Origin: Candidatus Dojkabacteria bacterium
GTDB lineage: Bacteria; Patescibacteriota; Dojkabacteria; SC72; T1SED10-24
DNA: 53,321 nt
Direction of reading: 5' to 3'
Assembly (NCBI GenBank): GCA_003554185.1
Contig: PWFU01000014.1
Coordinates: 1-53,321, forward strand
This document shows, one piece after another, positions 17,266-25,987 of this stretch (within the stretch, counting starts at the first letter, position 1; each line of letters starts with the position of its first letter). The translations under genes and the position numbers were made by a program. The notes beneath the pieces are model-generated. The model worked only from the letters and a program-made list of their open reading frames with translations. It was not told where the DNA came from and did no database searches.

Positions 17266-19203
17266 ATGGAAAGTTACGAAATTTTTTTAGCTCTTTTAGC
17301 TGGCTATATATTAATATTGGTAGCTATTGGATTTCATTTTACAAAAAAACAGAGAAGTATCACAGACTTTTGGCTTGCAGGTCGTGAAGTAAGAGCAATT
17401 GGTATTGGGTTTTCAGCAGCTGCATCGTGGCTAACAGCTGGTGCAATTTTAGCAGTAATTGGATATTATATGATTCAAGGAATGGGCTCAATATGGGGTT
17501 TTGTTGCCCCTAACGTCCTCGCTCTTTTGATAATTGCACTATTTGTATCAAAAATAAAAAGTCTACCATCTATAACGCAACCCGAACTACTAGAACAAAG
17601 ATACGGTAGTAAAATAAGGGCTCCTATAGCTGTAATAATTACTATTGTAATGATATTGTTTGCAGTTGCTGATATCAAGGGATTTGCACTTGTTCTTGAA
17701 GTTCTTTTTGGGCTAAGTCCTGTATACGCAGCTGTGATTGTTGCAGTTGCAGTTTCAACTTATGTTACTTTGGGGGGCCTCAATGCGGTAGTCTGGACGG
17801 ATGCTCTTCAGTTCATGTTTCTCTCAACCTTTGTTATCCTAATGGCAGTAATTGTTACCGGCTCTGCTAATGGCTCCGAATCATTGATTGATATCTCTTC
17901 AATAAATATTGCACAAACAGTTGGAAGTGTACCATCCGAATGGTGGAATCCCTTCTCTATTGGAATTCCAATGGTTTTAATTTTCGTTCTAGCTATCATA
18001 CCAGGGTGGATTACTGAACAGGACCCTTGGCAAAAAGTTTGGGCTGCAAAAGATGTAAGGTCGGCTAGAATTGGGCTTATAGCTGGATCCTTTTTAGTTT
18101 TAATTGTTTTTGGAGCATGTGCATTCATTGCACTCGGACTGAACTCAATATATCCAGAAATTGCTGAAATGGGTTATCCTGCAGGAATGGCATATGCTGA
18201 ACCTGCCTTACTCGAGTTTATGAGTACAATGTTTTCACCACTATTGATAGCTATAGCAGCTATTGGTCTAGCTGCTGCAGCCATGTCATGTGCAGATACT
18301 TTTGCCACGTCAGGTGCTTCTTGTGTGTCCCGTGATATTTATCAAAGATTTGTAAAACCAGATGCAACTATGAAAGAAATGATGGTGATTAATAGGGTTA
18401 GTGTTATTTTCATAGTTATTACAGCAACGATAGCCTCTTTTTTTATAGATAGTATAATTCATGCGGTACATATAGCTACATTTATTGCAAGTGCTTCTTA
18501 CTTTTTCCCTATAATGGGAGGTATTTTCTGGAAAAGAGCAACTACTCAAGGAGCCTTAGCAGGAGTTTTTGTTGGAGCTACTTTACAAATTGCTATGACA
18601 ATATTTGACACTATAAAAGATCCTGTGATGGGTGTTCCATACTTAGAATCAATACATCCAGCATTAATGGGACATGGTGTAATATTAAGTATGGCATTAA
18701 GTGGAACTGCATTTATTTTAGTCTCACTTACTACAAAAGCCCCTGATAATATAAATCTAGCACCATTTTTCAAAGAAGCGGCTGAAGAACTATATGTAGA
18801 AGAGATAAAAACAATTGATGAAAATGATGTAGAATATGTTGATTTTTTAAAGCAAATACGTGAAAGAAAAGTTGGTGAGCGTGCTCATATTCACCTAGAA
18901 GTTTCAACCTCTGCAATGATTAACTGGAGCAAATTCAGTGAGGAGCTAAATAATAAATATCCAGTATGGGTAGCTCCTAGCGGTGGTGATTCTCTATATA
19001 GGTTAACTAATTCCGACATGCTAGCATGTGTTAAAATAACTCGAGGAAATACACAAACAGAAATTTGGTTTGCATCTGAACCACCAGCTGATATGATGGA
19101 GTCTCAAAGAAGGGAGTTATATATTGCATTCAAAGAAATTCAAGATATTCTTCATGATATTGGAGTGATAGTTGACCTTGAGAAGAATGAACTACAATCA
19201 TAA
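17266..19203 (+). CDS. Sodium:solute symporter family (SSS) transporter with C-terminal soluble domain
   Basis: This 645-residue membrane protein has about 13 hydrophobic helices over residues 1-490. DFWLAGREVRAIGIGFSAAASWLTAGA and TLGGLNAVVWTDALQF are SSS hallmarks, as is AIAAIGLAAAAMSCADTFATSGASCVSRDI in the Na2-site helix. A further 140 residues after the last helix form a soluble domain with no motif I recognise. The substrate (proline, betaine, a carboxylate or another solute) cannot be told. The gene overlaps the next one by 17 bases. Confidence 0.88.
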   Translation: MESYEIFLALLAGYILILVAIGFHFTKKQRSITDFWLAGREVRAIGIGFSAAASWLTAGAILAVIGYYMIQGMGSIWGFVAPNVLALLIIALFVSKIKSLPSITQPELLEQRYGSKIRAPIAVIITIVMILFAVADIKGFALVLEVLFGLSPVYAAVIVAVAVSTYVTLGGLNAVVWTDALQFMFLSTFVILMAVIVTGSANGSESLIDISSINIAQTVGSVPSEWWNPFSIGIPMVLIFVLAIIPGWITEQDPWQKVWAAKDVRSARIGLIAGSFLVLIVFGACAFIALGLNSIYPEIAEMGYPAGMAYAEPALLEFMSTMFSPLLIAIAAIGLAAAAMSCADTFATSGASCVSRDIYQRFVKPDATMKEMMVINRVSVIFIVITATIASFFIDSIIHAVHIATFIASASYFFPIMGGIFWKRATTQGALAGVFVGATLQIAMTIFDTIKDPVMGVPYLESIHPALMGHGVILSMALSGTAFILVSLTTKAPDNINLAPFFKEAAEELYVEEIKTIDENDVEYVDFLKQIRERKVGERAHIHLEVSTSAMINWSKFSEELNNKYPVWVAPSGGDSLYRLTNSDMLACVKITRGNTQTEIWFASEPPADMMESQRRELYIAFKEIQDILHDIGVIVDLEKNELQS

Positions 19204-20020
19204 AATAATTTTACTATTTATATTAATAGTAATTTTAGTTGTCACTGTTGGTTGTATTGATAGAATGGAGGATGTTGATGTAGAATCTACCAACATCGAT
19301 GAATACGAGTTTGAAATATATTTTAATGAAAGCTTAGACTCTACTCATATAAAAAATACTACCAGCGTTTACTTGTCATCGAATGATACAGTAAAATCCG
19401 TACATATGATAAGAAACACTAAAAGGTTGGAAGTTGTTCCAATGGAACAATTCATTCGGTCTGGTGAAACAATTACTAATGTTGTGACTTTGGTAGAACC
19501 AGTAACTAAAAATGAAGGTACAGTTGAGGGAATTGAGATACTTAAGGAGAAAATCAAGAAAAACGACATTTCCGATGTTGAGTATAATATTTCAAAAGAG
19601 GTAATAAGAGGAAGAGAACATATCTTTATTGATTTTGAAGAAAAAGTTACTGGTTTTGTAGCATATACTTTAGTTAATCAAGGCAGACAGAACTATGTTC
19701 ATACGGTTAATACCCCTTCTGTAGTTCGAATTATACTTCCAGAAAGTTATACTACTGGAAATAGGGTGCTTGGATATCCAAGACCTACATATGATTCTAA
19801 GTACGAAGATGATAAAGGCAGAAAAGTCCTAACATGGTACAAAATAGAAAACAATTCAGATGATTTCAGGGAGATTATCACTATAGGTTTTTATGAAAAA
19901 TCTGCACCGTTAATATTAACCTATGTTTCAATTATGATATTGATGTTGTCTTTTGCGATAATAACAAACTATTACAAAAATAAGAGGAAACGAAATGACC
20001 TTCAAGATGAGATCAAATAA
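19187..20020 (+). CDS. Lipoprotein with C-terminal transmembrane helix, function unknown
   Basis: This protein of 277 residues starts with a lipoprotein signal, ILLFILIVILVVTVGC (lipobox TVGC). A beta-rich body follows, and the C-terminus is a transmembrane helix (LILTYVSIMILMLSFAIITNYY) with a basic tail. It is probably tethered outside the membrane at both ends. It may belong to the archaeal DUF5803-type family, but I am not sure. The ATG at 19187 lies inside the end of the symporter gene, so the two are translationally coupled and may work together. Confidence 0.65.
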   Translation: MNYNHKIILLFILIVILVVTVGCIDRMEDVDVESTNIDEYEFEIYFNESLDSTHIKNTTSVYLSSNDTVKSVHMIRNTKRLEVVPMEQFIRSGETITNVVTLVEPVTKNEGTVEGIEILKEKIKKNDISDVEYNISKEVIRGREHIFIDFEEKVTGFVAYTLVNQGRQNYVHTVNTPSVVRIILPESYTTGNRVLGYPRPTYDSKYEDDKGRKVLTWYKIENNSDDFREIITIGFYEKSAPLILTYVSIMILMLSFAIITNYYKNKRKRNDLQDEIK

Positions 20021-20119
20021 TTTATTGATCTTCTAATCCATGATTAATACCATTACCATTAGTTACTTATTATAGAAACTTCAATTATTTATTGTTTTGA
20101 TCTTGAGGGAGGTGAGATT

Positions 20120-20233
20120 GTGAAAGTTGGCGATAAATATTCATGTGAAATATGTGGAAACGAAGTAGAAATTACTAATGTAGGAGGGGGAGTTCTTGTC
20201 TGCTGTGGACAAGATATGGAGTTAGTAGATTAA
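20120..20233 (+). CDS. Desulforedoxin, 37 residues
   Basis: The GTG start at 20120 follows a full GGAGGTGA Shine-Dalgarno (20108-20115). The protein reads VGDKYSCEICGNEVEI then VGGGVLVCCGQDMELVD. The pattern C9-x2-C12-x15-C28-C29 with the CCG(Q/E)DM ending is the Fe(Cys)4 site of desulforedoxin and of the N-terminal domain of desulfoferrodoxin. Only this small domain is present; no superoxide reductase domain follows. It is likely an electron carrier in oxidative-stress defence. It opens a same-strand cluster of redox genes that ends with AfpA. Confidence 0.9.
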   Translation: MKVGDKYSCEICGNEVEITNVGGGVLVCCGQDMELVD

Positions 20234-20271
20234 ACTTATAATGTATTTTTAATTTTTTAATTGGTGATAAA

Positions 20272-20505
20272 ATGAAATGCTATGATTGTGCTAAAAATGG
20301 AAAAGAAGCCGATACGTCAGGAATTTGTATTGTTTGTGGCAGAGGTGTTTGTAGTAGTCACTTGATTCGAGAAGAGATTCCAATAATTGACATGAAACAA
20401 TATAGTGTACACCTTGAAGGTAAAGACTTAGATCATATTAACAAAATTTTATGCAATTCATGCCATGAAGCTATAATGGAAAATGTGTGTGAGGTTCGAC
20501 AGTAA
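20272..20505 (+). CDS. DUF2180 zinc-binding protein, first copy
   Basis: This 77-residue protein has MKCYDCAKNGKEADTSG, CIVCGRGVCSSHL and LCNSCHEAIM. The Cys/His spacing resembles a B-box zinc finger, and the family is known mainly from methanogens; its function is not established. It sits 38 bases after desulforedoxin and is followed by a paralogue, so it belongs to the redox cluster. Confidence 0.85.
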   Translation: MKCYDCAKNGKEADTSGICIVCGRGVCSSHLIREEIPIIDMKQYSVHLEGKDLDHINKILCNSCHEAIMENVCEVRQ

Positions 20506-20526
20506 TAATTTAAGGTGTGTTGTAAA

Positions 20527-20742
20527 ATGAAGTGCTATGAATGTATAGAATCAAAAAAACAAACTGAGGCTGTTAGTGTATGCATAATATGCGGCATGGG
20601 TTTGTGTATGGATCACATTAAAGTTCTAGAGATTCCAGTATCAACAGGAAAGTATCCGGAATTTAAAGAATGTACTAAGCCACTACCACGATTTACTTGT
20701 AATGATTGTCTGGGAAATATAATGGTAGATGCTTTTGATTAA
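20527..20742 (+). CDS. DUF2180 zinc-binding protein, second copy
   Basis: This 71-residue paralogue of the preceding protein has MKCYECIESKKQTEAVS, CIICGMGLCMDHI and FTCNDCLGNIM, and keeps all the Cys/His positions. The ATG at 20527 is chosen because AAGGTG (20512-20517) lies nine bases upstream; an earlier GTG at 20515 would fall inside that site. The tandem pair suggests a heteromeric or partner-specific role, which is inference. Confidence 0.85.
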   Translation: MKCYECIESKKQTEAVSVCIICGMGLCMDHIKVLEIPVSTGKYPEFKECTKPLPRFTCNDCLGNIMVDAFD

Positions 20743-20772
20743 AATATAATTAATAAATTTGGAGGCAAAATA

Positions 20773-21126
20773 ATGACACATAAAGATAATGAGGAAATTT
20801 TAGAAAGTATTGGTTGTAAAATGGGATTCACGCCAGAGATACTAAAAACACTAGAGGATATTGAGCCAAGCTTTCTACAAAAATATAATCGTTGTGACCA
20901 AAAAATATTGTCTGATGGTGCTTTACCCGCAAAGATGAAAATTTTAATGGCACTTGCAGTGGTTGCCTCAAAACAATGTGAAGCATGCACAGTATCACAA
21001 ATGAAAAGTGCATTAAATGCAGGTGCTACGAAAGAAGAAATTATGGAAGCAATGGATGTTATATTCATCACATCTGGGGCACCTGCAGTAGCTGCGTGTC
21101 GTGATGCGCTAAAATTACTTAAGTAA
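20773..21126 (+). CDS. AhpD-like / carboxymuconolactone decarboxylase family disulfide reductase
   Basis: This is a 117-residue, all-helical protein. The redox pair CEAC is at residues 69-72, followed by [21 protein letters not shown], the family's helix. The His that follows CxxC in classical AhpD (ExxCxxCxxxH) is missing here: the matching position is Gln or Met. It is similar in kind to MdrA, the Methanosarcina disulfide reductase of this family. GGAGG at 20761-20765 is a good Shine-Dalgarno. It is expected to reduce disulfides or peroxides within the redox cluster. Confidence 0.85.
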   Translation: MTHKDNEEILESIGCKMGFTPEILKTLEDIEPSFLQKYNRCDQKILSDGALPAKMKILMALAVVASKQCEACTVSQMKSALNAGATKEEIMEAMDVIFITSGAPAVAACRDALKLLK

Positions 21127-21135
21127 TTGAGGTAA

Positions 21136-21478
21136 GTTGTTTTTTTCAAGAAGGGGACTGTTATAAGACCTATACTTATAATTTTTATATTTCTTATCAT
21201 AAGTATAAACAGAAAGACATCGACTGAACTTAGAAATTATAACTGCATTGATTCTCAAAAGCTAGGTTCAGACCAATACACAACCCCTTTTCAATGTTTA
21301 ATATGCCACAAAAATGAGTGTCCTGGTTCACTTTAAGAGGGAAAAATAGATCTAAATACAATTATAAAAAACAATTTTAGAGAATCCAATAGCAACAGGT
21401 GCTTTGAAAGCCTTATTGTATGATAGAATTTCAATTAAAGGTATGGTTTATGAAACTCATAATTTTCAAGTTTTATAA
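21136..21478 (+). pseudogene. Decayed gene of unknown family inside the redox cluster
   Basis: One frame reads IFLIISINRKTSTELRNYNC, then TTPFQCLICHKNECPGSL, a TAA at 21334-21336, and continues EGKIDLNTIIKNNFRE. From about 21391 the sense moves one base on to NPIATGALKALLYDRISIKG and MVYETHNFQVL, with a TAA at 21476-21478. No ATG, GTG or TTG opens the first frame. The reading is coherent across a missing start, one stop and one frameshift, which marks a degraded gene for a membrane-anchored Cys-rich protein. Its end abuts the Shine-Dalgarno of the next gene, so it was an operon member. I do not recognise the family. Confidence 0.6.
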
Positions 21479-21489
21479 AGGTGAATTTT

Positions 21490-22107
21490 TTGGTAAGTGA
21501 AAGAAATATTCGAATATTAGGAATATCTGGTAGTCCTAGGAAAAAAGCAACTGATTATGCAGTATCTCATGCTTTAGAATATGCTAGTGAAAATTACTCA
21601 GCCTCTGTAGAATATTTTTCTGCAAAGGGTAAAACCATAAATTTCTGTATTCACTGCGATTATTGTATACGCAAAAAAGAAGGGTGTGTATTCAAGGATG
21701 ACTTGACGGATTTGTATGATAAAATGATATGGGCAGATGCATGGATCATTGGAACCCCAGTTTATCAAGGAAATGTTAGTGGTCAAACAAAAGTTATTAT
21801 TGATAGATGCCGTGCAGTTGTAGCCCGTAATCCAAACGTTTTCAGGAACAAAGTTGGGATTGGCGTATCAAATGGTGGTGATAGGACAGGAGGTCAAGAA
21901 CCAGCATTAAAAACTATACACGATTTCTATATAATTAATGAAATGATTCCTATTGGCGGTGGAGCTTTTGGAGCAAATCTTGGAGGAACTTTTTGGTCAA
22001 AAGATAAAGGAAAAGAAGGCATTGAAAATGATGAGGTAGGTATGAAAAGTTTGTATAGGACAATTGATAGGATGATTGAAGTGAGTAGAACACTTATTGA
22101 TTGCTGA
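21490..22107 (+). CDS. Iron-sulfur flavoprotein (Isf-like NADPH-dependent FMN reductase family)
   Basis: The protein has about 205 residues. ILGISGSPRKKATDYAV is the FMN phosphate loop, and FCIHCDYCIRKKEGC (C-x2-C-x2-C-x6-C) is the compact 4Fe-4S motif of Isf. WIIGTPVYQGNVSGQTK follows as usual. Isf passes electrons from ferredoxin and has been linked to O2/H2O2 reduction in Methanosarcina. The start is a TTG at 21490, because AAAGGTGAA lies just upstream; GTG 21481 falls inside that site. The next gene follows with a 16-base gap. Confidence 0.87.
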   Translation: MVSERNIRILGISGSPRKKATDYAVSHALEYASENYSASVEYFSAKGKTINFCIHCDYCIRKKEGCVFKDDLTDLYDKMIWADAWIIGTPVYQGNVSGQTKVIIDRCRAVVARNPNVFRNKVGIGVSNGGDRTGGQEPALKTIHDFYIINEMIPIGGGAFGANLGGTFWSKDKGKEGIENDEVGMKSLYRTIDRMIEVSRTLIDC

Positions 22108-22123
22108 AAAGGAGCTATTTGAA

Positions 22124-22822
22124 TTGAAACTTAATCTTAAACTAATTGAAATAATTAAAAGAAGCACCTCAGTAACTAGTTTTAGACTAAGCAAGCCAGA
22201 AAACTTTGATTATCTTCCAGGACAATATGTATTAGTTGGAATTGATTTAGATAATGAATACATTAGAAAGCCATTAACATTGTCAAGTAGCCCCACGGAC
22301 GAAAAATATATTGAATTCACAAAAAAGCTTACTGGACATGACTTTTCAAACGGTCTAGCTAGTTTAAATTTAGGTGATACTCTTGTAATAGAGGGGCCCT
22401 ATGGAAACATGTACTATGATGAAGAAGAATCGCAAATTTGTTTGATAAGTGGTGGTATTGGAATTACTCCTATGATAAGTATCTGCAAATACTGTAGCCA
22501 TAAAAAATTATCTACTGAAATAGTTTTGATTGGTAGTTATAAACATGAAACTGATCGAGTATTTAGACATGATTTCGAAGACCTCCAAAAAGAGAACTCC
22601 AATTTAAAAGTCATAGATACACTGACAAGACCAGAACCTAGTTGGAATGGCTATAAAGGTAGAATATGCGAAAATATAATTAAAAATGAGGTACCAAATT
22701 ATTTGAATCGCATTTACTACCTGTGCGGCCCACCACCTATGGTAAATTCTGTTGAAAAACTGCTTATTGATATAGGATTGTCAAAAAAGCAAATTAAAAA
22801 AGAAGTATTTATAGGTTATTGA
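22124..22822 (+). CDS. FAD/NAD(P)-dependent oxidoreductase, ferredoxin-reductase type
   Basis: This protein of about 232 residues has the FNR fold. RKPLTLSSSP is the FAD-binding segment, ISGGIGITPMIS binds the NAD(P) phosphate, and YYLCGPPPMV is the C-terminal nicotinamide motif. It resembles PyrK (dihydroorotate dehydrogenase electron-transfer subunit) but ends without the 2Fe-2S Cys cluster. The start is a TTG at 22124, nine bases after AAGGAG (22109-22114). It probably supplies electrons from NAD(P)H to the flavoproteins on either side. Confidence 0.85.
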   Translation: MKLNLKLIEIIKRSTSVTSFRLSKPENFDYLPGQYVLVGIDLDNEYIRKPLTLSSSPTDEKYIEFTKKLTGHDFSNGLASLNLGDTLVIEGPYGNMYYDEEESQICLISGGIGITPMISICKYCSHKKLSTEIVLIGSYKHETDRVFRHDFEDLQKENSNLKVIDTLTRPEPSWNGYKGRICENIIKNEVPNYLNRIYYLCGPPPMVNSVEKLLIDIGLSKKQIKKEVFIGY

Positions 22823-22920
22823 AAATAACAAGTAAAGATTGAGTTTTTTTAAATTTTAATTAGACTTTATTTTACTCTACTTAAAAAAAACATATCGTTA
22901 ACTATCTGCGAGGTTTAAGT

Positions 22921-23457
22921 ATGAAACGAATAGCATGGGGAATAACAGGTTCTGGAGACCTTATAAAAGAAACTTTTGAAATAATGGTTGATATTAAAAA
23001 AAGAACAGATATAGAAATAATGGTTTTTCTTTCAAAAGAAGGAGAAACTGTAATGAAATGGTACAGAATGTGGGATGAATTAAAAAAGAATTTTAAAAAT
23101 ATTAAAACGGAGTCAGGTCCTAATTCTCCATTCATTGCGGGCCCTTTGCAAGTAGGCTATTATGACTTGCTTTTAGTAGCACCACTAACGGCAAATTCAA
23201 CTGCAAAAATTGCTTATGGAATAGCCGATACTTTAGTTACAAATGCAGTGGCTCAAACAGCAAAAGGGACAACACCAATTTATTTATTGCCTGTTGACCA
23301 AGTAAAAGGCACTATTAAAACATATGCGCCCAATGGAAAAGAATTTGAGTTAAAAATGAGAGATATTGATATAAACAATTCCGAGACCTTATCAAAAATG
23401 GAGAATATAAATATTATTGGAAAACCAGAGGATATCTATGATTTATTTGATCTATAA
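22921..23457 (+). CDS. afpA: Archaeoflavoprotein AfpA
   Basis: This 178-residue flavoprotein has the HFCD (decarboxylase-like) fold. IAWGITGSGDLIKETFEIM opens the FMN site, and LLVAPLTANSTAKIAYGIADTLVTNAV is the family's core. AfpA of Archaeoglobus accepts electrons from ferredoxin. The context with desulforedoxin, Isf and a reductase fits a route from ferredoxin to oxygen- or superoxide-detoxifying centres. The gene has its own 98-base upstream gap and the Shine-Dalgarno-like GAGG. Confidence 0.88.
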   Translation: MKRIAWGITGSGDLIKETFEIMVDIKKRTDIEIMVFLSKEGETVMKWYRMWDELKKNFKNIKTESGPNSPFIAGPLQVGYYDLLLVAPLTANSTAKIAYGIADTLVTNAVAQTAKGTTPIYLLPVDQVKGTIKTYAPNGKEFELKMRDIDINNSETLSKMENINIIGKPEDIYDLFDL

Positions 23458-23478
23458 TTTTTTATGAATCATATATAG

Positions 23479-24306
23479 TTATGAAAAAATATATCCTTCT
23501 TTTTTGTACACTAGGTTATTCTTTAGATTAGAGGAATTCTCTATTTTTCCATAGCTCAATGACTTGAATAAAGAATATGCTCCAATTATTGAATCAAGAG
23601 CGTCACCTTCATAATTGGATAATATATCATTTTTTAAAGAAAAGGGTACAAAGATGTTGTTTTCGGCCAAATAATTAAGTATTTTTATTCTATTACCTAA
23701 CTCTTCCTGTCCCCTGCCTTTATAAGGGAAATACATGCTAATTTTTTTTAGCGTACATGCAGGGCATACCTCAACAACCCATGGTTTATTTTTGTTCAGC
23801 TCGTTCATAGGCAAAAATGCAGCTGACTTTTTAGATAGAAGTGGGTAAACTATTTTTGTAATTCCATAATATGTTTGTTTGAATAGTCTAAGATTATATG
23901 GTGAAAATGGAGCTTTTTCGATAGTTTCAGAACATCTTTTTATTTCAACTCCATTTGATAATTCTAAAAAATCTCTCCTAAATTCATCTGGACTAGGATA
24001 TTTTTTAGTAAAATCAAAAATAAAATCGTTCCAATTTGAATAATGCTTCAAGAAAGGTTCAGGTACACTTAATGGGAAATCAAAACCATATAAAGTGTTC
24101 ATTGGCGCATTTTCAATCAATTCCACTATTTTATCATAGCAGTTAAACTGGTTCTTACCTGCAATTTTCTCAACAGGGTAGCAATCTAAAACTTGCAAAT
24201 TGCAGTTTTGATTAATTTGGGTTTTAGTTATCCATATTTTTCCACAAGCTTTTTTTGCACCACTAAAGTCTACTCCATAGAGTATTTTTCTTTTAACTTT
24301 ACACAT
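23479..24306 (-). CDS. DUF429 family protein (RNase H-like fold)
   Basis: The protein has 275 residues. YGVDFSGAKKACGKIWIT at the N-terminus carries the conserved D-S-G-A motif of DUF429, a family predicted to have an RNase H-like nuclease fold. LYGFDFPLSVP near 95 and EVCPACTLKKI near 185 are other conserved blocks, and EGDALDSIIGAY near 240 supplies the last acidic residue. The activity is untested as far as I know. It follows ino1 by 11 bases on the same strand. Confidence 0.75.
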   Translation of the reverse strand: MCKVKRKILYGVDFSGAKKACGKIWITKTQINQNCNLQVLDCYPVEKIAGKNQFNCYDKIVELIENAPMNTLYGFDFPLSVPEPFLKHYSNWNDFIFDFTKKYPSPDEFRRDFLELSNGVEIKRCSETIEKAPFSPYNLRLFKQTYYGITKIVYPLLSKKSAAFLPMNELNKNKPWVVEVCPACTLKKISMYFPYKGRGQEELGNRIKILNYLAENNIFVPFSLKNDILSNYEGDALDSIIGAYSLFKSLSYGKIENSSNLKNNLVYKKEGYIFS

Positions 24307-24317
24307 GACAAATAATA

Positions 24318-25421
24318 TTAATTATCTCTTTTATTTTCAATGAAGTCATTGGTCATGTTGTAAGCTTCATCATCTGAATATTGTATTGGTGGATGCTTCA
24401 TAAAATAAGCAGAAGCTGAATGCAAAACACCAGATACTTTTCGGTCTAAAGCCAACTTACAACATCTAATGGCATCAATAACTACTCCTGCTGAGTTTGG
24501 AGAATCTTCTACCGATAAACGAAGTTCGAGGTTCATTGGAACATCTCCAAAGAGCTTCCCTTCCATTCGTAGATAACATACCTTATTGTCTTTTTGCCAT
24601 GGGACATAATCACTTGGACCTACATGTATATTCTCATCATCAAGGCGATCTTTAAGAACTGATTGCACTGCTTCTGTTTTAGAGGTCTTTTTTGAAGAAA
24701 GTCTGTTTCTATTCAGCATATTAAGGAAATCAGTGTTACCACCAGTGTTCAATTGATATGTTTTTTCTAACCTCACACCCCTCTTTTGGAACATATCAAC
24801 CAGAGTCCGATGTGTTATAGTTGCACCTAATTGTGCCTTTATATCATCTCCAATTATTGGAATTCCCTTATCCTTAAACCGCTGGGACCATTTAGGATCA
24901 CTTGCTATGAATACAGGCATGTTATTAATGTATGCAACACCTGCTTCCAGGGCACATTCTGCATAAAAACGAGCAGCTTCCTCAGATCCAACTGGAAGGA
25001 AATTGAGTAAAATCTCGGTACCTGAATCTTTTAAAATTGATACAATTTCATCTTTAGTTGCTTCTTTTTCATCTGATGGTATGAATTTATACTTGTCATC
25101 ATATGTAGCTATGTGTTCAGAAACCCCATCAAGTATTTTTCCCATTGAAACAGCAACATCTTTTTTTGGAATGTTGTCGCAAAATACAGTTGTGCAATTT
25201 GGTAAGGAAAATATAGCCTCTGAGATATCTTTTCCAACCTTCCTTTTATCAATATCAAATGCAGCAACAACGTCTATATCGTAAGGCCTATAACCTCCGA
25301 CTTCCCAGTGCATCAAACCGATAGCATCGTTGATGTTCTTTGATTTATAGTATTCAATCCCCTGTATTAATGAACTTGCACAGTTGCCAAGGCCCGCAAT
25401 TGCAATTTTTATTGTACTCAA
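24318..25421 (-). CDS. ino1: Inositol-3-phosphate synthase
   Basis: The protein has 367 residues. It converts glucose 6-phosphate to L-myo-inositol 1-phosphate with NAD, for archaeal phospholipid head groups and possibly for the osmolyte di-myo-inositol phosphate. IAIAGLGNCASSLIQGIEYY is the NAD loop; NFLPVGSEEAARFYAECA, GDDIKAQLGATITHRTL and NTGGNTDFLNML are characteristic. The start codon is TTG at 25421, eight bases after GAGGTGAAT on the minus strand. It is cotranscribed with the DUF429 gene. Confidence 0.94.
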   Translation of the reverse strand: MSTIKIAIAGLGNCASSLIQGIEYYKSKNINDAIGLMHWEVGGYRPYDIDVVAAFDIDKRKVGKDISEAIFSLPNCTTVFCDNIPKKDVAVSMGKILDGVSEHIATYDDKYKFIPSDEKEATKDEIVSILKDSGTEILLNFLPVGSEEAARFYAECALEAGVAYINNMPVFIASDPKWSQRFKDKGIPIIGDDIKAQLGATITHRTLVDMFQKRGVRLEKTYQLNTGGNTDFLNMLNRNRLSSKKTSKTEAVQSVLKDRLDDENIHVGPSDYVPWQKDNKVCYLRMEGKLFGDVPMNLELRLSVEDSPNSAGVVIDAIRCCKLALDRKVSGVLHSASAYFMKHPPIQYSDDEAYNMTNDFIENKRDN

Positions 25422-25987
25422 AATTATTCACCTCATAATCGGACAACAAGATAATGATAATTATAAAACTAAATAATTAATTTATCGACTTAATGATTAT
25501 ATTTTAATGAAAAGTTTCTGATAACTTACTATAATATAAATATACTGTTAAACTCACAACAAAATCGGTATTTTAACATTAAATATCTTGCTTTCTTGAA
25601 CATAGCTAATTAGACATAAAAATATTTGCATTATGTATAGTATTTTAGATTTTTGTAATCCTATATTAAAGGTATTATTTTGCTTTAAATATTTCTTATT
25701 TCAATAAAAATGTATCCTATATTGTCGTCAAAAATTTAAAAAAATCTTGAATAACTTATATGGGTTTTAGTAATTTGTGTACATTATCTACTAGAAGCTA
25801 TGCTCGAGACCAGAGATTCTGCTTGTAAGAATATATTTAAATAATTATAACGCTACATAAATAGATAAACTTAGATTCTTGTATATATAACTAAAAAAGA
25901 ATTTTACTGTTTTAGTTGTTACAAAAAAAAGTTTTTTTTTCGAATGTAAATGAACATTCTTTAATCAATATGAAAAAGGTGGTTAAT
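25422..25987. promoter_or_regulatory. Divergent promoter region, with inverted repeat in the rubrerythrin leader
   Basis: There is no gene in this AT-rich stretch. TATATATA at 25882-25889 is the best TATA box for the plus-strand ferritin-like gene, giving a start near 25911 and a leader of about 77 bases. In that leader GAATGT (25942-25947) pairs with ACATTC (25954-25959), and a run of nine T lies just before it. A regulatory role is inferred only. Confidence 0.4.
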
